Shown piece by piece: positions 33,006 through 40,599 of a stretch of 43,402 bases of DNA (position 1 is the stretch's first letter; every line of letters starts with the position of its first letter). The stretch is from contig JAFTME010000083.1 in assembly GCA_017452545.1 (NCBI GenBank), forward strand, positions 1 through 43,402, read 5' to 3'. A model generated the notes under the pieces. That model was given only the letters and a program-made list of their open reading frames with translations. It was not told where the DNA came from and did no database searches. The position numbers and the translations under genes were made by a program. The DNA is from Clostridia bacterium. GTDB lineage: Bacteria; Bacillota; Clostridia; Oscillospirales; CAG-272.

Positions 33006-33115
33006 GATTGTTTAAGCCTGTTTCAAATCGTTAAAAGACAAGTAATCGTTAAAATGTAGGTATAATCGTTGATTTGTTGGGGTAATCGTTAAATGATAGG
33101 CAACAATCGTTGACA
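33006..33115 (+). repeat. Direct repeat array AATCGTT, about 20-bp period, upstream of an unknown gene
   Basis: The core AATCGTT begins at 33026, 33044, 33064, 33084 and 33105 (steps 18, 20, 20, 21). A degenerate sixth copy (GATTGTT) is at 33006, again 20 bp away. After the core, R-A and a TAGG-like tail are partly kept. All copies lie on the same face of the helix (two turns apart), and the last runs into the -35 box of the downstream promoter. This is the look of a multi-site activator operator. The boxes resemble the LytTR consensus (CGTTNA core) more than any other family I know. Confidence 0.8.
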
Positions 33116-33138
33116 GATAGTGATCTTTATGGTATAGT
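33110..33138 (+). promoter_or_regulatory. Promoter of the orphan 179-aa protein gene
   Basis: TTGACA (33110-33115), a 17-bp spacer and TATAGT (33133-33138). The -35 overlaps the last copy of the direct repeat array. Confidence 0.8.
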
Positions 33139-33158
33139 ATACTTAAGGTGGTGATTAT

Positions 33159-33698
33159 ATGACATTGAACGATGCGAAGATCCTGTTATCGGAAAACAAC
33201 ATTGTTTTCGATGTGCGCGAATTTGAAAATGAAACAGCATATTGGCGCCATGTGTCAATGTTCCCTTATACGAAAAATGCAAAAACTTGTAAAGTCATTG
33301 CCTTGATCATTCGAAGCAATAATGGAAGAAACGATATTGAACTCCAGTTCAATGCTGTTGATAGCACCTTTCATTTTGAAGAACTGTGGTTTGGCAGTTA
33401 TAGTTTTGAAATGTTTGATTATAACAAAGAAATGCTTGCTGACGATTTGTTAGATCGCATAAAGGAGATTCAAAGCGGCCAGTTCGTTGTAATTATTGCA
33501 AACGACCTCAAGAAGAGAACTTGGCTTGGGGATGCTTGTTTTGATCTGAACGATGATGACGATGCATTTGGACGAAGCGGTTTCGATAAAGCAATGGAAC
33601 GAATCAATAAACCCAAGGGGCTAATCTCAAGATTGTTAAGAACGCAAAAACAATACGATATTTACGATTGGAATACTTATCGGTGCATAGTGAAATGA
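33159..33698 (+). CDS. Unknown protein in AT-rich island downstream of tRNA-Ser
   Basis: This 179-aa soluble acidic protein has no signal peptide or membrane segment, and I do not recognise the family. AAGGTGGTGATTAT precedes the ATG. It starts MTLNDAKILLSENNIVFDV, contains the beta-rich region CKVIALIIRSNNGRNDIEL and later a basic helix (GLISRLLRTQKQYD). Codon use is much more AT-rich than in the genes on both sides, which suggests recent acquisition. It stands alone between the repeat array at its promoter and the C-rich repeats and terminators behind it. A regulated accessory function is possible, but nothing in the sequence names it. Confidence 0.75.
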   Translation: MTLNDAKILLSENNIVFDVREFENETAYWRHVSMFPYTKNAKTCKVIALIIRSNNGRNDIELQFNAVDSTFHFEELWFGSYSFEMFDYNKEMLADDLLDRIKEIQSGQFVVIIANDLKKRTWLGDACFDLNDDDDAFGRSGFDKAMERINKPKGLISRLLRTQKQYDIYDWNTYRCIVK

Positions 33699-33700
33699 TT

Positions 33701-33770
33701 TGCACCCCCTTATCCTAAAAATGCACCCCCTAAAATGACTTTGCACCCCCTAACCTTAAAAGGGGGTGCA
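33701..33770. repeat. Three direct TGCACCCCCT repeats plus one inverted copy
   Basis: TGCACCCCCT occurs at 33701-33710, 33722-33731 and 33742-33751 (steps of 21 and 20). Its exact reverse complement AGGGGGTGCA follows at 33761-33770. Any of the three direct copies could pair with the single inverted one. Confidence 0.8.
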
Positions 33771-33776
33771 TTTGTA
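33742..33776 (+). terminator. Terminator formed by the last direct and the inverted C-rich repeat
   Basis: TGCACCCCCT and AGGGGGTGCA form a 10-bp stem (9-nt loop), followed by TTTGT. It probably ends the orphan gene transcript. Confidence 0.6.
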
Positions 33777-33798
33777 TCAAAATTAGGGTTAGTCTTCA

Positions 33799-33840
33799 GA
33801 AAAAGACCGATGCTTTGTATCAAAGCAACGGTCTTTTTCA
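33799..33840. terminator. Strong bidirectional hairpin terminator
   Basis: GAAAAAGACCG / CGGTCTTTTTC with an inner ATGCTTTG/CAAAGCA pairing forms an almost continuous stem. The T runs at either end allow termination in both directions. Confidence 0.75.
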
Positions 33841-34078
33841 ATAAAATAAATCCCTTGCCGGATTTGTGAAATACGCTATGCGTGGTGTAATACGGCTTCG
33901 TCATGTGAATTGCGCTGCGGCGCGTGAGGGGCTTTTTTTCATTTCACTTGATGCGGTTTTTAAATGATATTTACTCTTGACAAACGAGGATGCCGCCGTC
34001 GGAATTTCTTTGCGCTATATATGTATGTTATCAATAAAAACAGAGACTATTTGGCAACATATTTTAGAAGTTTGATGC
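33841..34078. other. Intergenic stretch without a supported gene
   Basis: This lies between the orphan gene's terminators and the T-box promoter. It holds a GC-rich patch (33910-33935) with a T7 run behind it, and an isolated TTGACA near 33975 without a matching -10. A 64-codon minus-strand frame (33710-33904) covers the repeats and terminator and has no ribosome binding site. Confidence 0.5.
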
Positions 34079-34107
34079 TTGACAAAAATGCAGAAAAATG
34101 ATATAAT
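34079..34107 (+). promoter_or_regulatory. Promoter of the branched-chain amino acid operon
   Basis: Perfect TTGACA (34079-34084), a 17-bp spacer and perfect TATAAT (34102-34107). A start near 34114 places the whole T-box in the leader. Confidence 0.92.
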
Positions 34108-34113
34108 ACCTCA

Positions 34114-34393
34114 TATTTATTGAAATGCGTTGAAGAGGACACGCAGGCATGGTTCCGATGCAGAGAGTTGACGGGGGGTGCAAGTCAACGAGGAGAATGT
34201 CTGTAGCTCACCTCGGAGCAGCTGCGCTGAACGGTTTTCTTGGCTGAGTAGGGGCAGACGGAGGCTGACCGTTACAGCGGCTGTGTATATTCACGTTGAG
34301 TGGTCGCGCAAGCGGCAAAAAGAGTGGTACCGCAAGATTTTTGTATGAAGATCCTGTCTCTTTCATTTGGGGAAGAGGCGGGCTATTTTTATA
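34114..34393 (+). promoter_or_regulatory. T-box leader, leucine (CUC) specifier
   Basis: The T-box core GAGTGGTACCGC is at 34322-34333, with TGGT ready to pair with an ACCA tRNA end. Stem I contains the distal GAGAGTTGAC...GTCAAC arm (34163-34190). The specifier region reads CTC at 34207-34209, followed by ACCTCGGAGC, the arrangement seen in leucine T-boxes. A terminator (CCTGTCTCTT with AAGAGGCGGG, 34353-34382) precedes TATTTTTAT. Uncharged tRNA-Leu(GAG) should stabilise the antiterminator and switch on the operon. The element type is certain; leucine specificity is read from the CTC position. Confidence 0.92.
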
Positions 34394-34433
34394 TCTGCCC
34401 TCGTTCATAGATGGTCAAAGGAGGATATTTCCT

Positions 34434-35636
34434 ATGCTAACACTGGATAAAATCTTTCACGCATCAGTTGTGCTGAAGGACATCGTTCGCAAAACGACGG
34501 TGGTCAATTCTGTTGGAATTGCGCCTGAATGCGAGCTGTTTCTGAAGCCTGAAAACCTACAAAATACCGGCTCGTTCAAGCTACGCGGCTCGGGCTATAA
34601 AATTGCAATGCTTTCCGAGGAAGAAAAAAAGCGCGGCGTTATTGCTTGCTCCGCAGGAAACCACGCACAGGGTGTTGCGCTGGCAGCGGCAAAATGCGGT
34701 ATTCCTGCATTGATCTGCCTGCCGGACAGTGCCCCCATCTCCAAGGTCGAGGCGACCAAGGCGTACGGCGCGCAGGTTTGCCTGGTCAAGGGCTGCTACG
34801 ACGATGCTTATCAAAAGGCGCTGCAGCTTAAGGATGAGATGGGCTATACCTTCGTGCATCCCTTTGATGACGAAAACGTTATCGCAGGTCAGGGAACCAT
34901 TGGTCTTGAGATCACGCGCGATCTTGACGACGTGGATGCCATCATCGTTCCCATCGGTGGTGGCGGTCTGATCTCGGGTGTGGCATATGCCATCAAGTCG
35001 ATCCGCCCCTCCATCAAGGTATACGGTGTGCAGGCAGCGGGAGCGCCCAGTATGTACAATTCCATTCGCAGCGGTAAGATCGAAACGCTGTCCTCCGTTT
35101 CCACCATTGCCGACGGTATTGCCGTCAAGCAGCCCGGTGAGAATACGTTCAAGCTGATCAATGATTACGTAGATGATATTGCGCTGGTGACCGAGGACGA
35201 GATCTCCTCCGCCATCCTGGCGCTGATTGAAAAGCAAAAGATGATCGCAGAGGGCGCGGGTGCTGTTTCCGTGGCGGCTGCCATGTTCAATAAATTCCCC
35301 ATCCAGGGCAAGAAGGTCGTCAGCGTGGTCTCGGGCGGTAACATTGACGTAACCAGCCTCTCCCGCGTCATCGAACGCGGCTTGATCAAGTCGGGACGCT
35401 CGTCCTCGCTGCTGATTGAGCTGATCGACAAGCCCGGACAGCTCAAGGACGTTTCCCGTATTATTGCGGACTGCGGCGGTAACGTTACCAGCGTCCATCA
35501 TGAACGGGCAGGGGATACCGAGAGCGTCAACGGCTGCTATCTGCGTATCGCTATGGAAACGAGAAATTACGAGCACGTACAGCAAATCATGGAGGCACTT
35601 CGCGCAGAGGGCTTCAAAATCGTGGAAAATCGTTGA
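34434..35636 (+). CDS. ilvA: Threonine ammonia-lyase (threonine dehydratase)
   Basis: The enzyme converts threonine to 2-oxobutanoate and ammonia, the first step of isoleucine synthesis. The 400-aa protein has the PLP lysine K49 in TGSFKLRG, the phosphate-binding glycine loop IGGGGLISG and a single C-terminal ACT domain (from about residue 325, LLIELIDKPGQLKDVSRII). The short form with one ACT domain is common in Clostridia. The ATG at 34434 has AAAGGAGG upstream; the longer frame covers the T-box. It is the first gene of the operon and therefore directly under leucine T-box control. It is followed by ridA 18 bp later. Confidence 0.93.
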   Translation: MLTLDKIFHASVVLKDIVRKTTVVNSVGIAPECELFLKPENLQNTGSFKLRGSGYKIAMLSEEEKKRGVIACSAGNHAQGVALAAAKCGIPALICLPDSAPISKVEATKAYGAQVCLVKGCYDDAYQKALQLKDEMGYTFVHPFDDENVIAGQGTIGLEITRDLDDVDAIIVPIGGGGLISGVAYAIKSIRPSIKVYGVQAAGAPSMYNSIRSGKIETLSSVSTIADGIAVKQPGENTFKLINDYVDDIALVTEDEISSAILALIEKQKMIAEGAGAVSVAAAMFNKFPIQGKKVVSVVSGGNIDVTSLSRVIERGLIKSGRSSSLLIELIDKPGQLKDVSRIIADCGGNVTSVHHERAGDTESVNGCYLRIAMETRNYEHVQQIMEALRAEGFKIVENR

Positions 35637-35654
35637 ATTGAAAAGGAGACTATC

Positions 35655-36032
35655 ATGAGTAAGATCGTATATACAAGCAATGCGCCCGATGCCATCGGCC
35701 CCTATTCCCAGGCGGTCGTGACGGGAAATCTGGTGTTCACCTCGGGACAGATCGCCATCAATCCCGCAAGCGGTGCGGTTGAGGCTACCACCATTGAGGC
35801 ACAGACCGAGCAGGTTTGCAAAAATCTGTCTGCCGTGCTGGAGGCAGCCGGCTCCTCGCTGGACAAGGTCGTAAAAACCGTTTGCTTCCTTGCCGATATG
35901 AACGATTTCGCCGCCTTCAATGCGGTGTACGCCACCTACTTTACCGGTAAGCCTGCGCGCTCCTGCGTAGCGGTCAAGACGCTGCCCAAGAACGTGCTGG
36001 TTGAGATCGACACGGTCGCAGAGATCGGATAA
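35655..36032 (+). CDS. ridA: RidA family 2-iminobutanoate/2-iminopropanoate deaminase
   Basis: This 125-aa protein of the YjgF/RidA family hydrolyses the reactive enamine/imine released by threonine dehydratase, which speeds 2-oxobutanoate formation and avoids damage to PLP enzymes. Family motifs are IGPYSQAV near residue 15, VFTSGQI, and the catalytic arginine in RSCVAVKTLPKNVLVEID. AAGGAGA precedes the ATG. Its place right after ilvA matches its known job. Confidence 0.94.
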   Translation: MSKIVYTSNAPDAIGPYSQAVVTGNLVFTSGQIAINPASGAVEATTIEAQTEQVCKNLSAVLEAAGSSLDKVVKTVCFLADMNDFAAFNAVYATYFTGKPARSCVAVKTLPKNVLVEIDTVAEIG

Positions 36033-36042
36033 GGAGAGCAAC

Positions 36043-37716
36043 ATGGACGCAAGTAAGTACAGCGCGGGGTATTATATGCCCCCCGAGGTGTGTCTTGATT
36101 GGACGCGCCGCGAACGCATCGAAAAAGCGCCTGCGTGGTGCAGCGTAGATATGCGCGACGGAAACCAGTCGTTGGTCATCCCCATGAGCCTGCAGGAAAA
36201 ACTGGAATTTTACAAGGTTCTGCTTGAGGTTGGCTTCAAAGAGATCGAGGTCGGCTTTCCCGCTGCCTCCGAAACGGAGTACGAGTTTCTCCGCACGCTG
36301 ATCGAAAATGACATGATCCCCTCGGATGTGTCGGTACAGGTGCTGACGCAATGCCGTGAGCACATCATCCGCAAGACGTTTGAGGCGTGCAAGGGCGCAC
36401 CCAGCGCGATCATTCATTTCTATAACTCCGTCAGCGTAGCGCAGCGCGAGCAGGTGTTCAAGAAGTCCAAGGAGGAGATCAAGCAGATCGCCATTGAGGG
36501 CGCCAAGCTGGTCAAGCAGTTGGCGTCGGAGTACGAGGGCAACTTCCGCTTTGAATACTCTCCCGAGAGCTTTACCGGCACCGAGCCCGAATATGCGCTT
36601 GAGGTTTGCAACGCCGTGTTGGATATTCTGGAGCCCTCCGAGGACAACAACGTCATCATCAATCTGCCCGTGACCGTCGAGATGAGTCTTCCGCACGTAT
36701 ACGCGTCGCAGGTGGAGTACATGCATAAAAATCTCAAATATCGTGAGCACGTGACCATCAGCCTGCATCCGCACAATGACCGCGGCACGGGCGTGGCAGA
36801 CACCGAGCTTGCACTGCTTGCCGGTGCAGACCGCGTCGAGGGCACGTTGTTTGGCAACGGTGAGAGAACGGGTAACGTGGATATCATTACGCTGGCGATG
36901 AATATGTACTCGCACGGTGTCAATCCCGGGCTTGACTTCTCCGATATGAACAAGCTGGTCGAGGTCTACGAGCGCTGCACCAGAATGCACGTGTACGAGC
37001 GCTCTCCTTACGCAGGCGCGTTGGTATTTGCCGCCTTCTCGGGCAGCCATCAGGATGCCATCGCCAAGGGTATGCACTGGCGCGAGGACCACGATCTGCA
37101 TCAGTGGACGGTCCCCTACATTCCGATCGACCCCAAGGACATCGGCAGAACCTATGACGCCGACGTCATCCGCGTCAATTCCCAGTCCGGCAAGGGCGGT
37201 ATTGCCTACCTTCTGGAGCAGACCTACGGCTACGTGCTGCCTGCAGCGATGCGGGAGCATTTGAGCTACGCTTGCAAGGGCGTGTCCGACCACGAGCACC
37301 GCGAGCTTAAGGTATCCGACGTTCTGGAAATTTTCAAAAAGGAATATTTCGATTGCAACAGCCCGATCAAGCTGATGGATGTTCAATTTACCCAGCACGG
37401 CGAGGAAGTTGAAGCAGACGTTACCTTCTACGATACGGCGACCAACGATCACGGCACCATTCATACCATTGGTAACGGTTCATTGGATGCCGTCAACAAC
37501 GCGTTGTGTGTCTTTACCGGTAACCGTGATTTCCATTTGGCTGTCTATTCCGAGCACAGCCTGCAAAACAGTGGCGCGGGCTCCACGGCTGCGGCGTATA
37601 TCTGTCTGGAGTGGCCCGACGGTGCCAAGAGCTGGGGGGCTTGCACCAACAACGATATCATTCGCGCGGGTGCCGAGGCACTGGTCTGCGCATTCAATAA
37701 CAGAAATAAGCATTGA
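36043..37716 (+). CDS. leuA: 2-isopropylmalate synthase, long form
   Basis: The enzyme condenses acetyl-CoA with 2-oxoisovalerate in the first committed step of leucine synthesis. It is 557 aa, of the long LeuA type (as in Actinobacteria and some Clostridia). It has a TIM-barrel with DMRDGNQSL near residue 37 (metal-binding Asp and catalytic Arg), HPHNDRGTG with the metal-binding histidines near residue 243, and [10 protein letters not shown]. The C-terminal LeuA allosteric domain contains GAGSTAAAY, the usual leucine-feedback region. The ATG at 36043 with AAGGAG upstream was chosen; the longer frame overlaps ridA. Confidence 0.95.
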   Translation: MDASKYSAGYYMPPEVCLDWTRRERIEKAPAWCSVDMRDGNQSLVIPMSLQEKLEFYKVLLEVGFKEIEVGFPAASETEYEFLRTLIENDMIPSDVSVQVLTQCREHIIRKTFEACKGAPSAIIHFYNSVSVAQREQVFKKSKEEIKQIAIEGAKLVKQLASEYEGNFRFEYSPESFTGTEPEYALEVCNAVLDILEPSEDNNVIINLPVTVEMSLPHVYASQVEYMHKNLKYREHVTISLHPHNDRGTGVADTELALLAGADRVEGTLFGNGERTGNVDIITLAMNMYSHGVNPGLDFSDMNKLVEVYERCTRMHVYERSPYAGALVFAAFSGSHQDAIAKGMHWREDHDLHQWTVPYIPIDPKDIGRTYDADVIRVNSQSGKGGIAYLLEQTYGYVLPAAMREHLSYACKGVSDHEHRELKVSDVLEIFKKEYFDCNSPIKLMDVQFTQHGEEVEADVTFYDTATNDHGTIHTIGNGSLDAVNNALCVFTGNRDFHLAVYSEHSLQNSGAGSTAAAYICLEWPDGAKSWGACTNNDIIRAGAEALVCAFNNRNKH

Positions 37717-37733
37717 TTTGGAGGAACAATCCC

Positions 37734-38990
37734 ATGGGAATGACCATGACACAAAAGATCCTCGCCGCACACGCAGGTCTTGATAGCGTGGTGGCAGGAC
37801 AGCTGATCAACGCCAAGCTGGACATCGTTCTCGGTAACGACATTACCACGCCCGTGGCAGTCAACGAGTTCAAGAAGGCAGGCTTTGACGGCGTATTTGA
37901 TAAGGATCGCATTGCGATCGTACTGGACCACTTCGTTCCCAACAAAGACATTAAGGCTGCCGAGCAGTCCAAACAGTGCCGTGAGTTTGCTTGTGCACAT
38001 TGCGTCAGCCATTTCTACGACGTCGGCAAGATGGGCATTGAGCACGCGCTGCTGCCCGAGCAGGGTGTCGTTACGGCAGGTGACTGTATCATCGGTGCGG
38101 ACAGCCATACCTGCACCTACGGCGCGCTGGGCGCATTTTCCACCGGTGTCGGTTCGACCGATATGGCGGCCGGCATGGCTACCGGTATGGCTTGGTTCAA
38201 GGTTCCCGCAGCCATCAAATTTGAGCTGTCCGGCAAGCTTCCCGCCAACTGCAGCGGTAAGGACGTTATTCTGACCATCATCGGTATGATCGGCGTGGAC
38301 GGCGCGCTGTATCGCAGCATGGAATTTTGCGGCGAGGGCGTTGCCAATCTGAGCATGGACGACCGTTTGTGCATTTGCAACATGGCGATCGAGGCGGGTG
38401 CCAAGAACGGTATCTTCCCGGTTGACGATATCACCAGAGCCTATATGGCAGGGCGCTGCGAGCGCACACCTGTGGAATATACGGCAGACGACGATGCGGA
38501 ATACGAGCAAATCATCAAGATCGATCTTTCGACCATTGTTCCCACCGTTGCTTGTCCTCATCTGCCAGAGAATACGCATCCCGCGGCAGAGCTGACCGAC
38601 ATCAAGGTCGATCAGGTCGTCATCGGCTCCTGCACCAACGGTCGCATGGAGGACATGGAAACGGCGTATCGCATTCTGAACGGGAAGAAGATTGCTGACG
38701 GTATTCGCTGCATCATCATTCCCGGAACCATGCAGATCTACCGTGATTGCGTGGAAAAGGGCTACATCACCTCCTTTATCGACGCCGGTGCGGTCGTCTC
38801 TACGCCCACCTGCGGTCCGTGCCTTGGCGGTTACATGGGTATCCTTGCTGCAGGCGAGAGATGCATCGCCACGACCAACCGTAACTTTGTCGGTCGTATG
38901 GGTCACGTGGAGAGCGAGGTATACCTTGCCAGCCCCGCAACCGCAGCCGCAAGCGCGCTGACCGGCTACATTACCAATCCGGAGGTGTGA
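37734..38990 (+). CDS. leuC: 3-isopropylmalate dehydratase large subunit
   Basis: LeuC is the iron-sulfur subunit that, with LeuD, isomerises 2- to 3-isopropylmalate. The 418-aa protein has the aconitase-type cluster cysteines in SCTNGR and TCGPCLGG, and the substrate region [15 protein letters not shown]. It is the short LeuC type of Bacillota/archaea. TTGGAGGAAC lies upstream of the ATG at 37734; a longer frame start at 37713 overlaps leuA and has no ribosome binding site. The gene abuts leuD with a one-base gap. Confidence 0.95.
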   Translation: MGMTMTQKILAAHAGLDSVVAGQLINAKLDIVLGNDITTPVAVNEFKKAGFDGVFDKDRIAIVLDHFVPNKDIKAAEQSKQCREFACAHCVSHFYDVGKMGIEHALLPEQGVVTAGDCIIGADSHTCTYGALGAFSTGVGSTDMAAGMATGMAWFKVPAAIKFELSGKLPANCSGKDVILTIIGMIGVDGALYRSMEFCGEGVANLSMDDRLCICNMAIEAGAKNGIFPVDDITRAYMAGRCERTPVEYTADDDAEYEQIIKIDLSTIVPTVACPHLPENTHPAAELTDIKVDQVVIGSCTNGRMEDMETAYRILNGKKIADGIRCIIIPGTMQIYRDCVEKGYITSFIDAGAVVSTPTCGPCLGGYMGILAAGERCIATTNRNFVGRMGHVESEVYLASPATAAASALTGYITNPEV

Positions 38991-38991
38991 T

Positions 38992-39477
38992 ATGAACACG
39001 CAGGGTCATGTTTTTAAATATCCCGACAACGTCGATACCGACGTTATCATTCCCGCTCGTTATCTGAATACTGCCAATGCAAAGGAGCTGGCGCTGCATT
39101 GCATGGAGGATATCGATACCGAGTTTGTAAAAAAGGTGCAGCCGGGCGATATTATGGTCGCAGGCTGGAACTTTGGCTGCGGATCCTCCCGTGAGCACGC
39201 GCCTCTGGTCATCAAGACCTGCGGTACCGGCTGCGTCATTGCCAAGAGCTTTGCCCGTATTTTTTACCGCAACGCCATCAACATCGGACTTCCCATTCTG
39301 GAATGTCCCGAGGCGGCGGATGCCATTGAAGCAGGCGATGAGGTCAGCGTAGATTTTGATACCGGTGTGATCACCGATATCACCACGGGCAAGACCTGGC
39401 GCGCACAGCCGTTCCCGCCCTTTATTCAGAATATCATTGCCAAGGGAGGCCTGCTTGCCTCTCTCAAGCAGGATTGA
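38992..39477 (+). CDS. leuD: 3-isopropylmalate dehydratase small subunit
   Basis: LeuD is the partner of LeuC, 161 aa, of the short swivel-domain type. It has [12 protein letters not shown] near the N-terminus, the conserved [10 protein letters not shown] loop and [23 protein letters not shown] precedes the ATG, inside the end of leuC. Its stop lies about 11 nt before the start of leuB. Confidence 0.95.
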   Translation: MNTQGHVFKYPDNVDTDVIIPARYLNTANAKELALHCMEDIDTEFVKKVQPGDIMVAGWNFGCGSSREHAPLVIKTCGTGCVIAKSFARIFYRNAINIGLPILECPEAADAIEAGDEVSVDFDTGVITDITTGKTWRAQPFPPFIQNIIAKGGLLASLKQD

Positions 39478-39488
39478 GAGGTGCCTCC

Positions 39489-40583
39489 ATGCAGAAAAAT
39501 ATTGCAGTCATCCGCGGTGACGGCATCGGTCCCGAAATCGTGGAGCAGGCACTGAAGGTGCTGGATAAAATTGCAGAGATGTACGGTCATACCTTCGTTT
39601 ACGATGACGTAGACATGGGTGGCTGTGCCATTGATAAATGGGGCGATCCGCTGCCGCAGGTGATGCTGGACAAATGTCTTGCATCGGACAGCGTGCTGAT
39701 GGGCTCGGTTGGTGGTCCCAAGTGGGACGGCGTTCCCGGTCCCATGCGTCCCGAGAAGGGCTTGCTTCGTCTTCGTGCCGGTATGGGCGTGTATTCCAAT
39801 AATCGTCCTGCAAAGATCTGGCCGCAGCTGGCAAGCGCATCACCGCTTCGTCCTTCCATCGTTGAGAAGGGAATTGACTTTATCATCGTCCGTGAGCTGA
39901 TCGGCGGTGTTTACTTCGGTAAGCACGAGACCGAGGAGCAGGACGGTCAGCTACTTGCCACCGATACGATGAGCTATTCCGAATCGGAGATCGAGCGCAT
40001 CGGACGCATCGGCTTTGAAACGGCGCGTAAGAGAGGCAAGAAGCTGTGCTCGGTGGAAAAGAGCAACGTGCTGGATTGCAGCCGCCTTTGGAAAAAGGTG
40101 ATGCACCGTCTGGCTGCAGAATATCCCGACGTTGAGCTGTCCGATATGCTGGTTGATAACTGCGCGATGCAGATCGTCAAGAATCCTGCACAGTTTGACG
40201 TGATCGTGACCGAGAATATGTTCGGTGACATTCTTTCCGACGAGGCTTCTATGATCACCGGCTCGATCGGTATGATCCCGTCCTCCAGTCTGGGTGCGAC
40301 GACGTGTGGCTTGTACGAGCCCATTCACGGCTCTGCGCCTGACATCGCAGGCATGGATATTGCCAACCCCATCGGAACCATTCTTTCGGCAGCCATGATG
40401 CTGCGCTACAGCTTCGATATGGCAGAGGAGGCAGATGCCATTGAGCGTGCCGTTTCCGCCGTGCTGGATGCCGGCTGGCGCACGGGTGACATTATGCCCT
40501 CGGATGCCGAGGAGGTGGCTGCTTGCCGCAAGGTCGGCTGCTCCCGTATGGGTGAGCTGATCATTGAACAAATCGCAAAATAA
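39489..40583 (+). CDS. leuB: 3-isopropylmalate dehydrogenase
   Basis: LeuB oxidises and decarboxylates 3-isopropylmalate with NAD to 4-methyl-2-oxopentanoate. The 364-aa protein starts IAVIRGDGIGPEIV. It contains the arginine substrate-binding region (RLRAGMGVYSNNRPAKIW), VRELIGGVYFG, the metal-binding aspartates in VTENMFGDILSDEAS, and the NAD-binding EPIHGSAPDIAG. The ATG at 39489 follows GAGAGGTG; an in-frame TTG at 39474 inside leuD is less likely. Confidence 0.95.
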   Translation: MQKNIAVIRGDGIGPEIVEQALKVLDKIAEMYGHTFVYDDVDMGGCAIDKWGDPLPQVMLDKCLASDSVLMGSVGGPKWDGVPGPMRPEKGLLRLRAGMGVYSNNRPAKIWPQLASASPLRPSIVEKGIDFIIVRELIGGVYFGKHETEEQDGQLLATDTMSYSESEIERIGRIGFETARKRGKKLCSVEKSNVLDCSRLWKKVMHRLAAEYPDVELSDMLVDNCAMQIVKNPAQFDVIVTENMFGDILSDEASMITGSIGMIPSSSLGATTCGLYEPIHGSAPDIAGMDIANPIGTILSAAMMLRYSFDMAEEADAIERAVSAVLDAGWRTGDIMPSDAEEVAACRKVGCSRMGELIIEQIAK

Positions 40584-40599
40584 GAAAAGGAGAACCTAT

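Noticed and set aside
33006-33115. Repeat array as plasmid or phage replication iterons
   Set aside because: Period and number would fit iterons, but the adjacent gene does not look like a Rep protein, and the last copy merges with a -35 box, which fits an operator better.
33710-33904. 64-codon minus-strand ORF
   Set aside because: It covers the C-rich repeats and a terminator and has no ribosome binding site; reads as a shadow of the structured DNA.
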